DNA of 64,000 nt. It comes from Auanema rhodensis (Eukaryota; Nematoda; Chromadorea; Rhabditida; Rhabditidae). This document shows positions 51,950 through 64,000 of the stretch, in pieces. Each line of letters begins with the position of its first letter. Position 1 is the first letter of the stretch. The notes below the pieces were generated by a model, which saw nothing but the letters and a program-made list of their open reading frames with translations, did no database searches and was not told where the DNA came from. Location of the stretch: positions 992,001 through 1,056,000 of the forward strand of contig OZ059898.1 of the NCBI GenBank assembly GCA_964057225.1, written 5' to 3'. The translations under genes were made by a program, and so were the position numbers.

Positions 51950-53002
51950 GCCTTGAAAAAAGGAATCTAAAAACATCTACTTTTTGCTAAATTATTTTGA
52001 AATTTTTTGAAAAAATTTTTGTCAAAATGTTTTTGGAAGCAATGTTGAGTGTACATGGAAACTCAACATACACTAATGCATCATTTTTCAAACGATCATA
52101 ACTAATTTTTGTATTAAGCGTTTCTCAATGTAATATAGTGCATTTGATGCGGATTTTTAAGCTGCGTCGATCTGTGTTATCAGATTTGCGCTAGCTTAAA
52201 AATGCACCGAGATATCAACTGATATAAGTTCACACTTATATCCTCGATTTTCACCCTGAAGAATTAATTTTTTCGTTGAATAACATTGTCCATCGTCTTT
52301 GCCTTGAAAAAAGGAATCTAAAAACATCTACTTTTTGCTAAATTATTTTGAAATTTTTCGAAAACATTTTTGTCAAAATGTTTTTGGAAGCAATGTTGAG
52401 TGTACATGGAAACTCAACATACACTAATGCATCATTTTTCAAACGATCATAACTAATTTTTGTATTAAGCGTTTCTCAATGTAGTATAGTGCATTTGATG
52501 CGGATTTTTAAGCTGCGTCGATCTGTGTTATCAGATTTGCGCTAGCTTTAAAATGCACCGAGATATCAACTGATATAAGTTCACACTTATATCCTCGATT
52601 TTCACCCTGAAGAATTAATTTTTTCGTTGAATAACATTGTCCATCGTCTTTGCCTTGAAAAAAGGAATCTAAAAACATCTACTTTTTGCTAAATTATTTT
52701 GAAATTTTTCGAAAAAATTTTTGTCAAAATGTTTTTGGAAGCAATGTTGAGTGTACATGGAAACTCAACATACACTAATGCATCATTTTTCAAACGATCA
52801 TAACTAATTTTTGTATTAAGCGTTTCTCAATGTAATATAGTGCATTCGATGCGGATTTTTAAGCTGCGTCGATCTGTGTTATCAGATTTGCGCTAGCTTA
52901 AAAATGCACCGAGATATCAACTGATATAAGTTCACACTTATAACCTCGATTTTCACCATGAAGAATTAATTTTTTCGTTGAATAACATTGTCCATCGTCT
53001 TT

Positions 53003-55108
53003 GCCTTGAAAAAAGGAATCTAAAAACATCTACTTTTTGCTAAATTATTTTGAAATTTTTCGAAAACATTTTTGTCAAAATGTTTTTGGAAGCAATGTTG
53101 AGTGTACATGGAAACTCAACATACACTAATGCATCATTTTTCAAACGATCATAACTAATTTTTGTATTAAGCGTTTCTCAATGTAGTATAGTGCATTTGA
53201 TGCGGATTTTTAAGCTGCGTCGATCTGTGTTATCAGATTTGCGCTAGCTTTAAAATGCACCGAGATATCAACTGATATAAGTTCACACTTATATCCTCGA
53301 TTTTCACCCTGAAGAATTAATTTTTTCGTTGAATAACATTGTCCATCGTCTTTGCCTTGAAAAAAGGAATCTAAAAACATCTACTTTTTGCTAAATTATT
53401 TTGAAATTTTTCGAAAAAATTTTTGTCAAAATGTTTTTGGAAGCAATGTTGAGTGTACATGGAAACTCAACATACACTAATGCATCATTTTTCAAACGAT
53501 CATAACTAATTTTTGTATTAAGCGTTTCTCAATGTAATATAGTGCATTCGATGCGGATTTTTAAGCTGCGTCGATCTGTGTTATCAGATTTGCGCTAGCT
53601 TAAAAATGCACCGAGATATCGACTGATATAAATTCACACTTATATCCTCGATTTTCACCCTGAAGAATTAATTTTTTCGTTGAATAACATTGTCCATCGT
53701 CTTTGCCTTGAAAAATGGATTCTAAAAACATCTACTTTTTGCTAAATTATTTTGAAATTTTTCGAAAAAATTTTTGTCAAAATGTTTTTGGAAGCAATGT
53801 TGAGTGTACATGGAAACTCAACATACACTAATGCATCATTTTTCAAACGATCATAACTAATTTTTGTATTAAGCGTTTCTCAATGTAATATAGTGCATTC
53901 GATGCGGATTTTTAAGCTGCGTCGATCTGTGTTATCAGATTTGCGCTAGCTTAAAAATGCACCGAGATATCAACTGATATAAGTTCACACTTATAACCTC
54001 GATTTTCACCATGAAGAATTAATTTTTTCGTTGAATAACATTGTCCATCGTCTTTGCCTTGAAAAAAGGAATCTAAAAACATCTACTTTTTGCTAAATTA
54101 TTTTGAAATTTTTCGAAAACATTTTTGTCAAAATGTTTTTGGAAGCAATGTTGAGTGTACATGGAAACTCAACATACACTAATGCATCATTTTTCAAACG
54201 ATCATAACTAATTTTTGTATTAAGCGTTTCTCAATGTAGTATAGTGCATTTGATGCGGATTTTTAAGCTGCGTCGATCTGTGTTATCAGATTTGCGCTAG
54301 CTTTAAAATGCACCGAGATATCAACTGATATAAGTTCACACTTATATCCTCGATTTTCACCCTGAAGAATTAATTTTTTCGTTGAATAACATTGTCCATC
54401 GTCTTTGCCTTGAAAAAAGGAATCTAAAAACATCTACTTTTTGCTAAATTATTTTGAAATTTTTCGAAAAAATTTTTGTCAAAATGTTTTTGGAAGCAAT
54501 GTTGAGTGTACATGGAAACTCAACATACACTAATGCATCATTTTTCAAACGATCATAACTAATTTTTGTATTAAGCGTTTCTCAATGTAATATAGTGCAT
54601 TCGATGCGGATTTTTAAGCTGCGTCGATCTGTGTTATCAGATTTGCGCTAGCTTAAAAATGCACCGAGATATCGACTGATATAAATTCACACTTATATCC
54701 TCGATTTTCACCCTGAAGAATTAATTTTTTCGTTGAATAACATTGTCCATCGTCTTTGCCTTGAAAAATGGATTCTAAAAACATCTACTTTTTGCTAAAT
54801 TATCTTGAAATTTTTCGAAAAAATTTTTGTCAAAATGTTTTTGGAAGCAATGTTGAGTGTACATGGAAACTCAACATACACTAATGCATCATTTTTCAAA
54901 CGATCATAACTAATTTTTGTATTAAGCGTTTCTCAATGTAATATAGTGCATTTGATGCGGATTTTTAAGCTGCGTCGATCTGTGTTATCAGATTTGCGCT
55001 AGCTTAAAAATGCACCGAGATATCAACTGATATAAGTTCACACTTATATCCTCGATTTTCACCCTGAAGAATTAATTTTTTCGTTGAATAACATTGTCCA
55101 TCGTCTTT
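53003..55108. repeat. 3-monomer HOR (1053 bp), 2 copies
   Basis: Units 53003-54055 and 54056-55108 each hold a C65/G184/GCTTTAAAA monomer, an A12/A184/G268/A279 monomer, and a T16 (GGATTC) monomer. The third monomer of the first unit (53705) is chimeric. That monomer is what a tandem duplication of three monomers by unequal exchange would leave at its junction. Confidence 0.88.
53705..54055. repeat. Chimeric junction monomer, breakpoint within 31 bp
   Basis: Its first 16 positions carry T12 and T16, as in the monomer at 54758. From position 47 onward it carries T47, C196 and A268, plus the rare pair TTATAACC (A at 53996) and CACCATGAAG (A at 54011). These match the monomer at 52652, whose two changes lie exactly 1053 bp upstream at 52943 and 52958. 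The switch therefore lies between 53720 and 53751. Confidence 0.88.
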
Positions 55109-56161
55109 GTCTTGAAAAATGGAATCTAAAAACATCTACTTTTTGCTAAATTATTTTGAAATTTTTCGAAACAATTTTTGTCAAAATGTTTTTGGAAGCA
55201 ATGTTGAGTGTACATGGAAACTCAACATACACTAATGCATCATTTTTCAAACGATCATAACTAATTTTTGTATTAAGCGTTTCTCAATGTAATATAGTGC
55301 ATTCGATGCGGATTTTTAAGCTGCGTCGATCTGTGTTATCAGATTTGCGCTAGCTTAAAAATGCACCGAGATATCGACTGATATAAATTCACACTTATAT
55401 CCTCGATTTTCACCCTGAAGAATTAATTTTTTCGTTGAATAACATTGTCCATCGTCTTTGCCTTGAAAAATGGATTCTAAAAACATCTACTTTTTGCTAA
55501 ATTATCTTGAAATTTTTCGAAAAAATTTTTGTCAAAATGTTTTTGGAAGCAATGTTGAGTGTACATGGAAACTCAACATACACTAATGCATCATTTTTCA
55601 AACGATCATAACTAATTTTTGTATTAAGCGTTTCTCAATGTAATATAGTGCATTCGATGCGGATTTTTAAGCTGCGTCGATCTGTGTTATCAGATTTGCG
55701 CTAGCTTAAAAATGCACCGAGATATCGACTGATATAAGTTCACACTTATATCCTCGATTTTCACCCTGAAGAATTAATTTTTTCGTTGAATAACATTGTC
55801 CATCGTCTTTGCCTTGAAAAATGGAATCTAAAAACATCTACTTTTTGCTAAATTATTTTGAAATTTTTTGAAAAAATTTTTGTCAAAATGTTTTTGGAAG
55901 CAATGTTGAGTGTACATGGAAACTCAACATACACTAATGCATCATTTTTCAAACGATCATAACTAATTTTTGTATTAAGCGTTTCTCAATGTAATATAGT
56001 GCATTCGATGCGGATTTTTAAGCTGCGTCGATCTGTGTTATCAGATTTGCGCTAGCTTAAAAATGCACCGTGAAATCAACTGATATAAGTTCACACTTAT
56101 ATCCTCGATTTTCACCCTGAAGAATTAATTTTTTCGTTGAATAACATTGTCCATCGTCTTT

Positions 56162-57565
56162 GCCTTGAAAAAAGGAATCTAAAAACATCTACTTTTTGCT
56201 AAATTATTTTGAAATTTTTCGAAAAAATTTTTGTCAAAATGTTTTTGGAAGCAATGTTGAGTGTACATGGAAACTCAACATACACTAATGCATCATTTTT
56301 CAAACGATCATAACTAATTTTTGTATTAAGCGTTTCTCAATGTAGTATAGTGCATTTGATGCGGATTTGTAAGCTGCGTCGATCTGTGTTATCAGATTTG
56401 CGCTAGCTTAAAAATGCACCGAGATATCGACTGATATAAGTTCACACTTATATCCTCGATTTTCACCCTGAAGAATTAATTTTTTCGTTGAATAACATTG
56501 TCCATCGTCTTTGCCTTGAAAAATGGAATCTAAAAACATCTACTTTTTGCTAAATTATCTTGAAATTTTTCGAAACAATTTTTGTCAAAATGTTTTTGGA
56601 AGCAATGTTGAGTGTACATGGAAACTCAACATACACTAATGCATCATTTTTCAAACGATCATAACTAATTTTTGTATTAAGCGTTTCTCAATGTAATATA
56701 GTGCATTCGATGCGGATTTTTAAGCTGCGTCGATCTGTGTTATCAGATTTGCGCTAGCTTAAAAATGCACCGAGATATCGACTGATATAAATTCACACTT
56801 ATATCCTCGATTTTCACCCTGAAGAATTAATTTTTTCGTTGAATAACATTGTCCATCGTCTTTGCCTTGAAAAAAGGAATCTAAAAACATCTACTTTTTG
56901 CTAAATTATTTTGAAATTTTTCGAAAAAATTTTTGTCAAAATGTTTTTGGAAGCAATGTTGAGTGTACATGGAAACTCAACATACACTAATGCATCATTT
57001 TTCAAACGATCATAACTAATTTTTGTATTAAGCGTTTCTCAATGTAGTATAGTGCATTTGATGCGGATTTGTAAGCTGCGTCGATCTGTGTTATCAGATT
57101 TGCGCTAGCTTAAAAATGCACCGAGATATCGACTGATATAAGTTCACACTTATATCCTCGATTTTCACCCTGAAGAATTAATTTTTTCGTTGAATAACAT
57201 TGTCCATCGTCTTTGCCTTGAAAAATGGAATCTAAAAACATCTACTTTTTGCTAAATTATCTTGAAATTTTTCGAAAAAATTTTTGTCAAAATGTTTTTG
57301 GAAGCAATGTTGAGTGTACATGGAAACTCAACATACACTAATGCATCATTTTTCAAACGATCATAACTAATTTTTGTATTAAGCGTTTCTCAATGTAATA
57401 TAGTGCATTCGATGCGGATTTTTAAGCTGCGTCGATCTGTGTTATCAGATTTGCGCTAGCTTAAAAATGCACCGAGATATCGACTGATATAAGTTCACAC
57501 TTATATCCTCGATTTTCACCCTGAAGAATTAATTTTTTCGTTGAATAACATTATCCATCGTCTTT
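56162..57565. repeat. 2-monomer HOR (702 bp), 2 copies
   Basis: Units 56162-56863 and 56864-57565. The first monomer of each has GGATTTGTAAG in place of GGATTTTTAAG (G at 56369 and 57071, 702 bp apart), a change seen nowhere else. The second monomers differ: the one at 56513 has C64 and A279, the one at 57215 has neither. The preceding monomer (55811) has a private ACCGTGAAATC at about 56068, which destroys the conserved EcoRV site. Confidence 0.85.
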
Positions 57566-58618
57566 GCCTTGAAAAATGGAATCTAAAAACATCTACTTTT
57601 TGCTAAATTATCTTGAAATTTTTCGAAAAAATTTTTGTCAAAATGTTTTTGGAAGCAATGTTGAGTGTACATGGAAACTCAACATACACTAATGCATCAT
57701 TTTTCAAACGATCATAACTAATTTTTGTATTAAGCGTTTCTCAATGTAATATAGTGCATTCGATGCGGATTTTTAAGCTGCGTCGATCTGTGTTATCAGA
57801 TTTGCGCTAGCTTAAAAATGCACCGAGATATCGACTGATATAAATTCACACTTATATCCTCGATTTTCACCCTGAAGAATTAATTTTTTCGTTGAATAAC
57901 ATTATCCATCGTCTTTGCCTTGAAAAATGGAATCTAAAAACATCTACTTTTTGCTAAATTATCTTGAAATTTTTCGAAAAAATTTTTGTCAAAATGTTTT
58001 TGGAAGCAATGTTGAGTGTACATGGAAACTCAACATACACTAATGCATCATTTTTCAAACGATCATAACTAATTTTTGTATTAAGCGTTTCTCAATGTAA
58101 TATAGTGCATTCGATGCGGATTTTTAAGCTGCGTCGATCTGTGTTATCAGATTTGCGCTAGCTTAAAAATGCACCGAGATATCGACTGATATAAATTCAC
58201 ACTTATATCCTCGATTTTCACCCTGAAGAATTAATTTTTTCGTTGATTAACATTGTCCATCGTCTTTGCCTTGAAAAATGGAATCTAAAAACATCTACTT
58301 TTTGCTAAATTATCTTGAAATTTTTCGAAAAAATTTTTGTCAAAATGTTTTTGGAAGCAATGTTGAGTGTACATGGAAACTCAACATACACTAATGCATC
58401 ATTTTTCAAACGATCATAACTAATTTTTGTATTAAGCGTTTCTCAATGTAATATAGTGCATTCGATGCGGATTTTTAAGCTGCGTCGATCTGTGTTATCA
58501 GATTTGCGCTAGCTTAAAAATGCACCGAGATATCGACTGATATAAGTTCACACTTATATCCTCGATTTTCACCCTGAAGAATTAATTTTTTCGTTGAATA
58601 ACATTGTCCATCGTCTTT

Positions 58619-60022
58619 GCCTTGAAAAATGGAATCTAAAAACATCTACTTTTTGCTAAATTATTTTGAAATTTTTTGAAAAAATTTTTGTCAAAATGTT
58701 TTTGGAAGCAATGTTGAGTGTACATGGAAACTCAACATACACTAATGCATCATTTTTCAAACGATCATAACTAATTTTTGTATTAAGCGTTTCTCAATGT
58801 AATATAGTGCATTCGATGCGGATTTTTAAGCTGCGTCGATCTGTGTTATCAGATTTGCGCTAGCTTAAAAATGCACCGAGATATCAACTGATATAAGTTC
58901 ACACTTATATCCTCGATTTTCACCCTGAAGAATTAATTTTTTCGTTGAATAACATTGTCCATCGTTTTTGCCTTGAAAAATGGAATCTAAAAACATCTAC
59001 TTTTTGCTAAATTATCTTGAAATTTTTCGAAAAAATTTTTGTCAAAATGTTTTTGGAAGCAATGTTGAGTGTACATGGAAACTCAACATACACTAATGCA
59101 TCATTTTTCAAACGATCATAACTAATTTTTGTATTAAGCGTTTTTCAATGTAATATAGTGCATTCGATGCGGATTTTTAAGCAGCGTCGATCTGTGATAT
59201 CAGATTTGCGCTAGCTTAAAAATGCACCGAGATATCAACTGATATAAGTTCACACTTATATCCTCGATTTTCACCCTGAAGAATTAATTTTTTCGTTGAA
59301 TAACATTGTCCATCGTCTTTGCCTTGAAAAATGGAATCTAAAAACATCTACTTTTTGCTAAATTATTTTGAAATTTTTTGAAAAAATTTTTGTCAAAATG
59401 TTTTTGGAAGCAATGTTGAGTGTACATGGAAACTCAACATACACTAATGCATCATTTTTCAAACGATCATAACTAATTTTTGTATTAAGCGTTTCTCAAT
59501 GTAGTATAGTGCATTCGATGCGGATTTTTAAGCTGCGTCGATCTGTGTTATCAGATTTGCGCTAGCTTAAAAATGCACCGAGATATCAACTGATATAAGT
59601 TCACACTTATATCCTCGATTTTCACCCTGAAGAATTAATTTTTTCGTTGAATAACATTATCCATCGTTTTTGCCTTGAAAAATGGAATCTAAAAACATCT
59701 ACTTTTTGCTAAATTATCTTGAAATTTTTCGAAAAAATTTTTGTCAAAATGTTTTTGGAAGCAATGTTGAGTGTACATGGAAACTCAACATACACTAATG
59801 CATCATTTTTCAAACGATCATAACTAATTTTTGTATTAAGCGTTTCTCAATGTAATATAGTGCATTCGATGCGGATTTTTAAGCAGCGTCGATCTGTGAT
59901 ATCAGATTTGCGCTAGCTTAAAAATGCACCGAGATATCAACTGATATAAGTTCACACTTATATCCTCGATTTTCACCCTGAAGAATTAATTTTTTCGTTG
60001 AATAACATTGTCCATCGTCTTT
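58619..60022. repeat. 2-monomer HOR (702 bp), 2 copies
   Basis: Units 58619-59320 and 59321-60022. The second monomer of each carries AAGCAGCG in place of AAGCTGCG (A at 59183 and 59885) and TGTGATATC in place of TGTGTTATC (A at 59197 and 59899). The first monomer of each ends in CGTTTTTGCC. The two changes fall in the large stem-loop and also create a second EcoRV site. Confidence 0.88.
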
Positions 60023-61777
60023 GCCTTGAAAAAAGGAATCTAAAAACATCTACTTTTTGCTAAATTATTTTGAAATTTTTCGAAAAAATTTTTGTCAAAA
60101 TGTTTTTGGAAGCAATGTTGAGTGTACATGGAAACTCAACATACACTAATGCATCATTTTTCAAACGATCATAACTAATTTTTTTATTAAGCGTTTCTCA
60201 ATGTAATATAGTGCATTCGATGCGGATTTTTAAGCTGCGTCGATCTGTGTTATCAGATTTGCGCTAGCTTAAAAATGCACCGAGATATCAACTGATATAA
60301 GTTCACACTTATATCCTCGATTTTCACCCTGAAGAATTAATTTTTTCGTTGAATAACATTGTCCATCGTCTTTGCCTTGAAAAAAGGAATCTAAAAACAT
60401 CTACTTTTTGCTAAATTATTTTGAAATTATTCGAAAAAATTTTTGTCAAAATGTTTTTGGAAGCAATGTTGAGTGTACATGGAAACTCAACATACACTAA
60501 TGCATCATTTTTCAAACGATCATAACTAATTTTTGTATTAAGCGTTTCTCAATGTAATATAGTGCATTCGATGCGGATTTTTAAGCTGCGTCGATCTGTG
60601 TTATCAGATTTGCGCTAGCTTAAAAATGCACCGAGATATCGACTGATATAAATTCACACTTATATCCTCGATTTTCACCCTGAAGAATTAATTTTTTCGT
60701 TGAATAACATTGTCCATCGTCTTTGCCTTGAAAAATGGATTCTAAAAACATCTACTTTTTGCTAAATTATCTTGAAATTTTTCGAAAAAATTTTTGTCAA
60801 AATGTTTTTGGAAGCAATGTTGAGTGTACATGGAAACTCAACATACACTAATGCATCATTTTTCAAACGATCATAACTAATTTTTGTATTGAGCGTTTCT
60901 CAATGTAATATAGTGCATTTGATGCGGATTTTTAAGCTGCGTCGATCTGTGTTATCAGATTTGCGCTAGCTTAAAAATGCACCGAGATATCGACTGATAT
61001 AAATTCACACTTATATCCTCGATTTTCACCCTGAAGAATTAATTTTTTCGTTGAATAACATTGTCCATCGTCTCTGCCTTGAAAAAAGGAATCTAAAAAC
61101 ATCTACTTTTTGCTAAATTATTTTGAAATTTTTCGAAAAAATTTTTGTCAAAATGTTTTTGGAAGCAATGTTGAGTGTACATGGAAACTCAACATACACT
61201 AATGCATCATTTTTCAAACGATCATAACTAATTTTTGTATTAAGCGTTTCTCAATGTAGTATAGTGCATTTGATGCGGATTTTTAAGCTGCGTCGATCTG
61301 TGTTATCAGATTTGCGCTAGCTTAAAAATGCACCGAGATATCGACTGATATAAGTTCACACTTATATCCTCGATTTTCACCCTGAAGAATTAATTTTTTC
61401 GTTGAATAACATTGTCCATCGTCTTTGCCTTGAAAAATGGAATCTAAAAACATCTACTTTTTGCTAAATTATCTTGAAATTTTTCGAAAAAATTTTTGTC
61501 AAAATGTTTTTGGAAGCAATGTTGAGTGTACATGGAAACTCAACATACACTAATGCATCATTTTTCAAACGATCATAACTAATTTTTGTATTAAGCGTTT
61601 CTCAATGTAATATAGTGCATTCGATGCGGATTTTTAAGCTGCGTCGATCTGTGTTATCAGATTTGCGCTAGCTTAAAAATGCACCGAGATATCGACTGAT
61701 ATAAGTTCACACTTATATCCTCGATTTTCACCCTGAAGAATTAATTTTTTCGTTGAATAACATTGTCCATCGTCTTT

Positions 61778-63883
61778 GCCTTGAAAAATGGAATCTAAAA
61801 ACATCTACTTTTTGCTAAATTATCTTGAAATTTTTCGAAAAAATTTTTGTCAAAATGTTTTTGGAAGCAATGTTGAGTGTACATGGAAACTCAACATACA
61901 CTAATGCATCATTTTTCAAACGATCATAACTAATTTTTGTATTAAGCGTTTCTCAATGTAATATAGTGCATTCGATGCGGATTTTTAAGCTGCGTCGATC
62001 TGTGTTATCAGATTTGCGCTAGCTTAAAAATGCACCGAGATATCGACTGATATAAATTCACACTTATATCCTCGATTTTCACCCTGAAGAATTAATTTTT
62101 TCGTTGAATAACATTGTCCATCGTCTTTGCCTTGAAAAATGGAATCTAAAAACATCTACTTTTTGCTAAATTATTTTGAAATTTTTCGAAAAAATTTTTG
62201 TCAAAATGTTTTTGGAAGCAATGTTGAGTGTACATGGAAACTCAACATACACTAATGCATCATTTTTCAAACGATCATAACTAATTTTTGTATTAAGCGT
62301 TTCTCAATGTAATATAGTGCATTCGATGCGGATTTTTAAGCTGCGTCGATCTGTGTTATCAGATTTGCGCTAGCTTAAAAATGCACCGAGATATCGACTG
62401 ATATAAGTTCACACTTATATCCTCGATTTTCACCCTGAAGAATTAATTTTTTCGTTGAATAACATTGTCCATCGTCTTTGCCTTGAAAAATGGAATCTAA
62501 AAACATCTACTTTTTGCTAAATTATTTTGAAATTTTTTGAAAAAATTTTTGTCAAAATGTTTTTGGAAGCAATGTTGAGTGTACATGGAAACTCAACATA
62601 CACTAATGCATCATTTTTCAAACGATCATAACTAATTTTTGTATTAAGCGTTTCTCAATGTAATATAGTGCATTCGATGCGGATTTTTAAGCTGCGTCGA
62701 TCTGTGTTATCAGATTTGCGCTAGCTTAAAAATGCACCGAGATATCGACTGATATAAGTTCACACTTATATCCTCGATTTTCACCCTGAAGAATTAATTT
62801 TTTCGTTGAATAACATTGTCCATCGTCTTTGCCTTGAAAAATGGAATCTAAAAACATCTACTTTTTGCTAAATTATCTTGAAATTTTTCGAAAAAATTTT
62901 TGTCAAAATGTTTTTGGAAGCAATGTTGAGTGTACATGGAAACTCAACATACACTAATGCATCATTTTTCAAACGATCATAACTAATTTTTGTATTAAGC
63001 GTTTCTCAATGTAATATAGTGCATTCGATGCGGATTTTTAAGCTGCGTCGATCTGTGTTATCAGATTTGCGCTAGCTTAAAAATGCACCGAGATATCGAC
63101 TGATATAAATTCACACTTATATCCTCGATTTTCACCCTGAAGAATTAATTTTTTCGTTGAATAACATTGTCCATCGTCTTTGCCTTGAAAAATGGAATCT
63201 AAAAACATCTACTTTTTGCTAAATTATTTTGAAATTTTTCGAAAAAATTTTTGTCAAAATGTTTTTGGAAGCAATGTTGAGTGTACATGGAAACTCAACA
63301 TACACTAATGCATCATTTTTCAAACGATCATAACTAATTTTTGTATTAAGCGTTTCTCAATGTAATATAGTGCATTCGATGCGGATTTTTAAGCTGCGTC
63401 GATCTGTGTTATCAGATTTGCGCTAGCTTAAAAATGCACCGAGATATCGACTGATATAAGTTCACACTTATATCCTCGATTTTCACCCTGAAGAATTAAT
63501 TTTTTCGTTGAATAACATTGTCCATCGTCTTTGCCTTGAAAAATGGAATCTAAAAACATCTACTTTTTGCTAAATTATTTTGAAATTTTTTGAAAAAATT
63601 TTTGTCAAAATGTTTTTGGAAGCAATGTTGAGTGTACATGGAAACTCAACATACACTAATGCATCATTTTTCAAACGATCATAACTAATTTTTGTATTAA
63701 GCGTTTCTCAATGTAGTATAGTGCATTCGATGCGGATTTTTAAGCTGCGTCGATCTGTGTTATCAGATTTGCGCTAGCTTAAAAATGCACCGAGATATCA
63801 ACTGATATAAGTTCACACTTATATCCTCGATTTTCACCCTGAAGAATTAATTTTTTCGTTGAATAACATTGTCCATCGTTTTT
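61778..63883. repeat. 3-monomer HOR (1053 bp), 2 copies
   Basis: Units 61778-62830 and 62831-63883 contain in order a C47/G268/A279 monomer, a T47/C59/G268 monomer and a T47/T59 monomer. The last monomer of the second unit has G184, A268 and a CGTTTTTGCC end, like the one at 59321. It may be a conversion product or a change of register. Confidence 0.75.
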
Positions 63884-64000
63884 GCCTTGAAAAATGGAAT
63901 CTAAAAACATCTACTTTTTGCTAAATTATCTTGAAATTTTTCGAAAAAATTTTTGTCAAAATGTTTTTGGAAGCAATGTTGAGTGTACATGGAAACTCAA
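63884..64000. repeat. Truncated monomer at window edge
   Basis: The first 117 bp of the next monomer, with T12, C47 and C59. It is cut by the window end inside the right arm of the 9-bp inverted repeat. The array therefore continues beyond the window. Confidence 0.97.

Larger units (their letters stand above)
1..64000. repeat. Satellite DNA array, 351-bp monomer, 182.3 copies
   Basis: The motif GCCTTGAAAAA recurs every 351 bp (1, 352, 703, 1054, 1405, 1756, then 2108, 2459 ... 63884), always in the same orientation. From 2108 to 63884 is exactly 176 x 351 bp. Neighbouring monomers differ at only a few of 351 positions, and nearly all differences are substitutions drawn from a small recurring set. 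The first monomer has about 32% G+C by hand count. No stretch departs from the repeat, so there is no unique spacer, transposon or gene anywhere in the window. This is the pattern of a heterochromatic satellite kept uniform by unequal exchange and conversion. I do not recognise the family. At the DNA level the array is certain; a centromeric or pericentromeric location is inference. Confidence 0.99.

Noticed and set aside
1-64000. CRISPR array or other prokaryotic repeat
   Set aside because: Repeats are 351 bp and directly adjacent, with no unique spacers and no cas-like genes. The pattern is that of satellite DNA.
1-64000. Transposon termini or target-site duplications from the inverted repeats
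   Set aside because: The inverted repeats are short, internal to the monomer and present in every copy. No ORF, long terminal repeat or insertion interrupts the array.
1-64000. Identification as a named insect satellite such as a Tribolium or Pimelia family
   Set aside because: The monomer length and AT-richness are in a similar range to some beetle satellites, but I cannot match the sequence from memory. A database search would be needed, so no name is given.
1-64000. Promoters, polyadenylation signals or terminators
   Set aside because: TATA-like and AATAA-like strings recur in every monomer because of AT-richness. Nothing distinguishes a functional site, and there is no gene to serve.

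Overview
The whole window is one uninterrupted satellite DNA array. A 351-bp, AT-rich monomer is repeated head to tail in the same orientation from base 1 to base 64000: 182 complete monomers plus a 117-bp piece of the next one at 63884-64000. G+C is about 32% by hand count in the first monomer (about 27% in its first half, 37% in its second). Counting from GCCTTG as monomer position 1 (an arbitrary phase that happens to start at base 1), every monomer is 351 bp except the sixth (1756-2107), which is 352 bp because of one extra A. From 2108 to 63884 the register is exact (176 x 351). There is no gene, RNA gene, transposon insertion, inversion or unique spacer. The only ORF of any length (192 bp, minus strand, 5919-6110) lies inside the repeat and is rejected.

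Organism: a long, highly homogenised tandem array with higher-order structure points to eukaryotic constitutive heterochromatin, centromeric or pericentromeric. The AT-rich monomer of about two nucleosome repeats would suit an insect such as a beetle, but I do not recognise the family and that guess is weak. It is not primate alpha satellite: the monomer length is wrong and there is no CENP-B box.

Layout: monomers differ by a small set of recurring substitutions, so they can be typed. Diagnostic monomer positions are 12 (A/T), 16 (A/T), 47 (T/C), 59 (T/C), 64/65 (A/C), 125 (C/T), 184 (G/A), 194 and 196 (C/T), 248/249, 268 (A/G), 274 (T/C), 279 (G/A), 282 (C/T) and 339 (G/A). Typing shows a mosaic of local higher-order repeats (HORs). 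These are: a distinct subfamily at 1-2107; a loosely ordered stretch to 9127; a 5-monomer HOR at about 9128-14392; a 12-monomer tandem duplication at 12989-21412; a 21-monomer-offset repeat (25625-30889 and 32996-38260); a second 5-mer HOR at 30188-33697; a third at 36857-42823; a 5-mer that became a 6-mer at 43175-47386; an 8-monomer-offset repeat (47738-49141 and 50546-51949); and then short 2- and 3-monomer HORs from 53003 to the right edge. Chimeric monomers mark recombination junctions.

Each monomer also carries several dyads able to form hairpins or cruciforms, including a 51-nt stem-loop and a 9-bp/4-nt hairpin, and a run of A/T tracts likely to bend DNA. Recurrent variants alter these dyads without compensating changes. 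All typing was done by eye. Identities are claimed only at the diagnostic positions unless stated otherwise.
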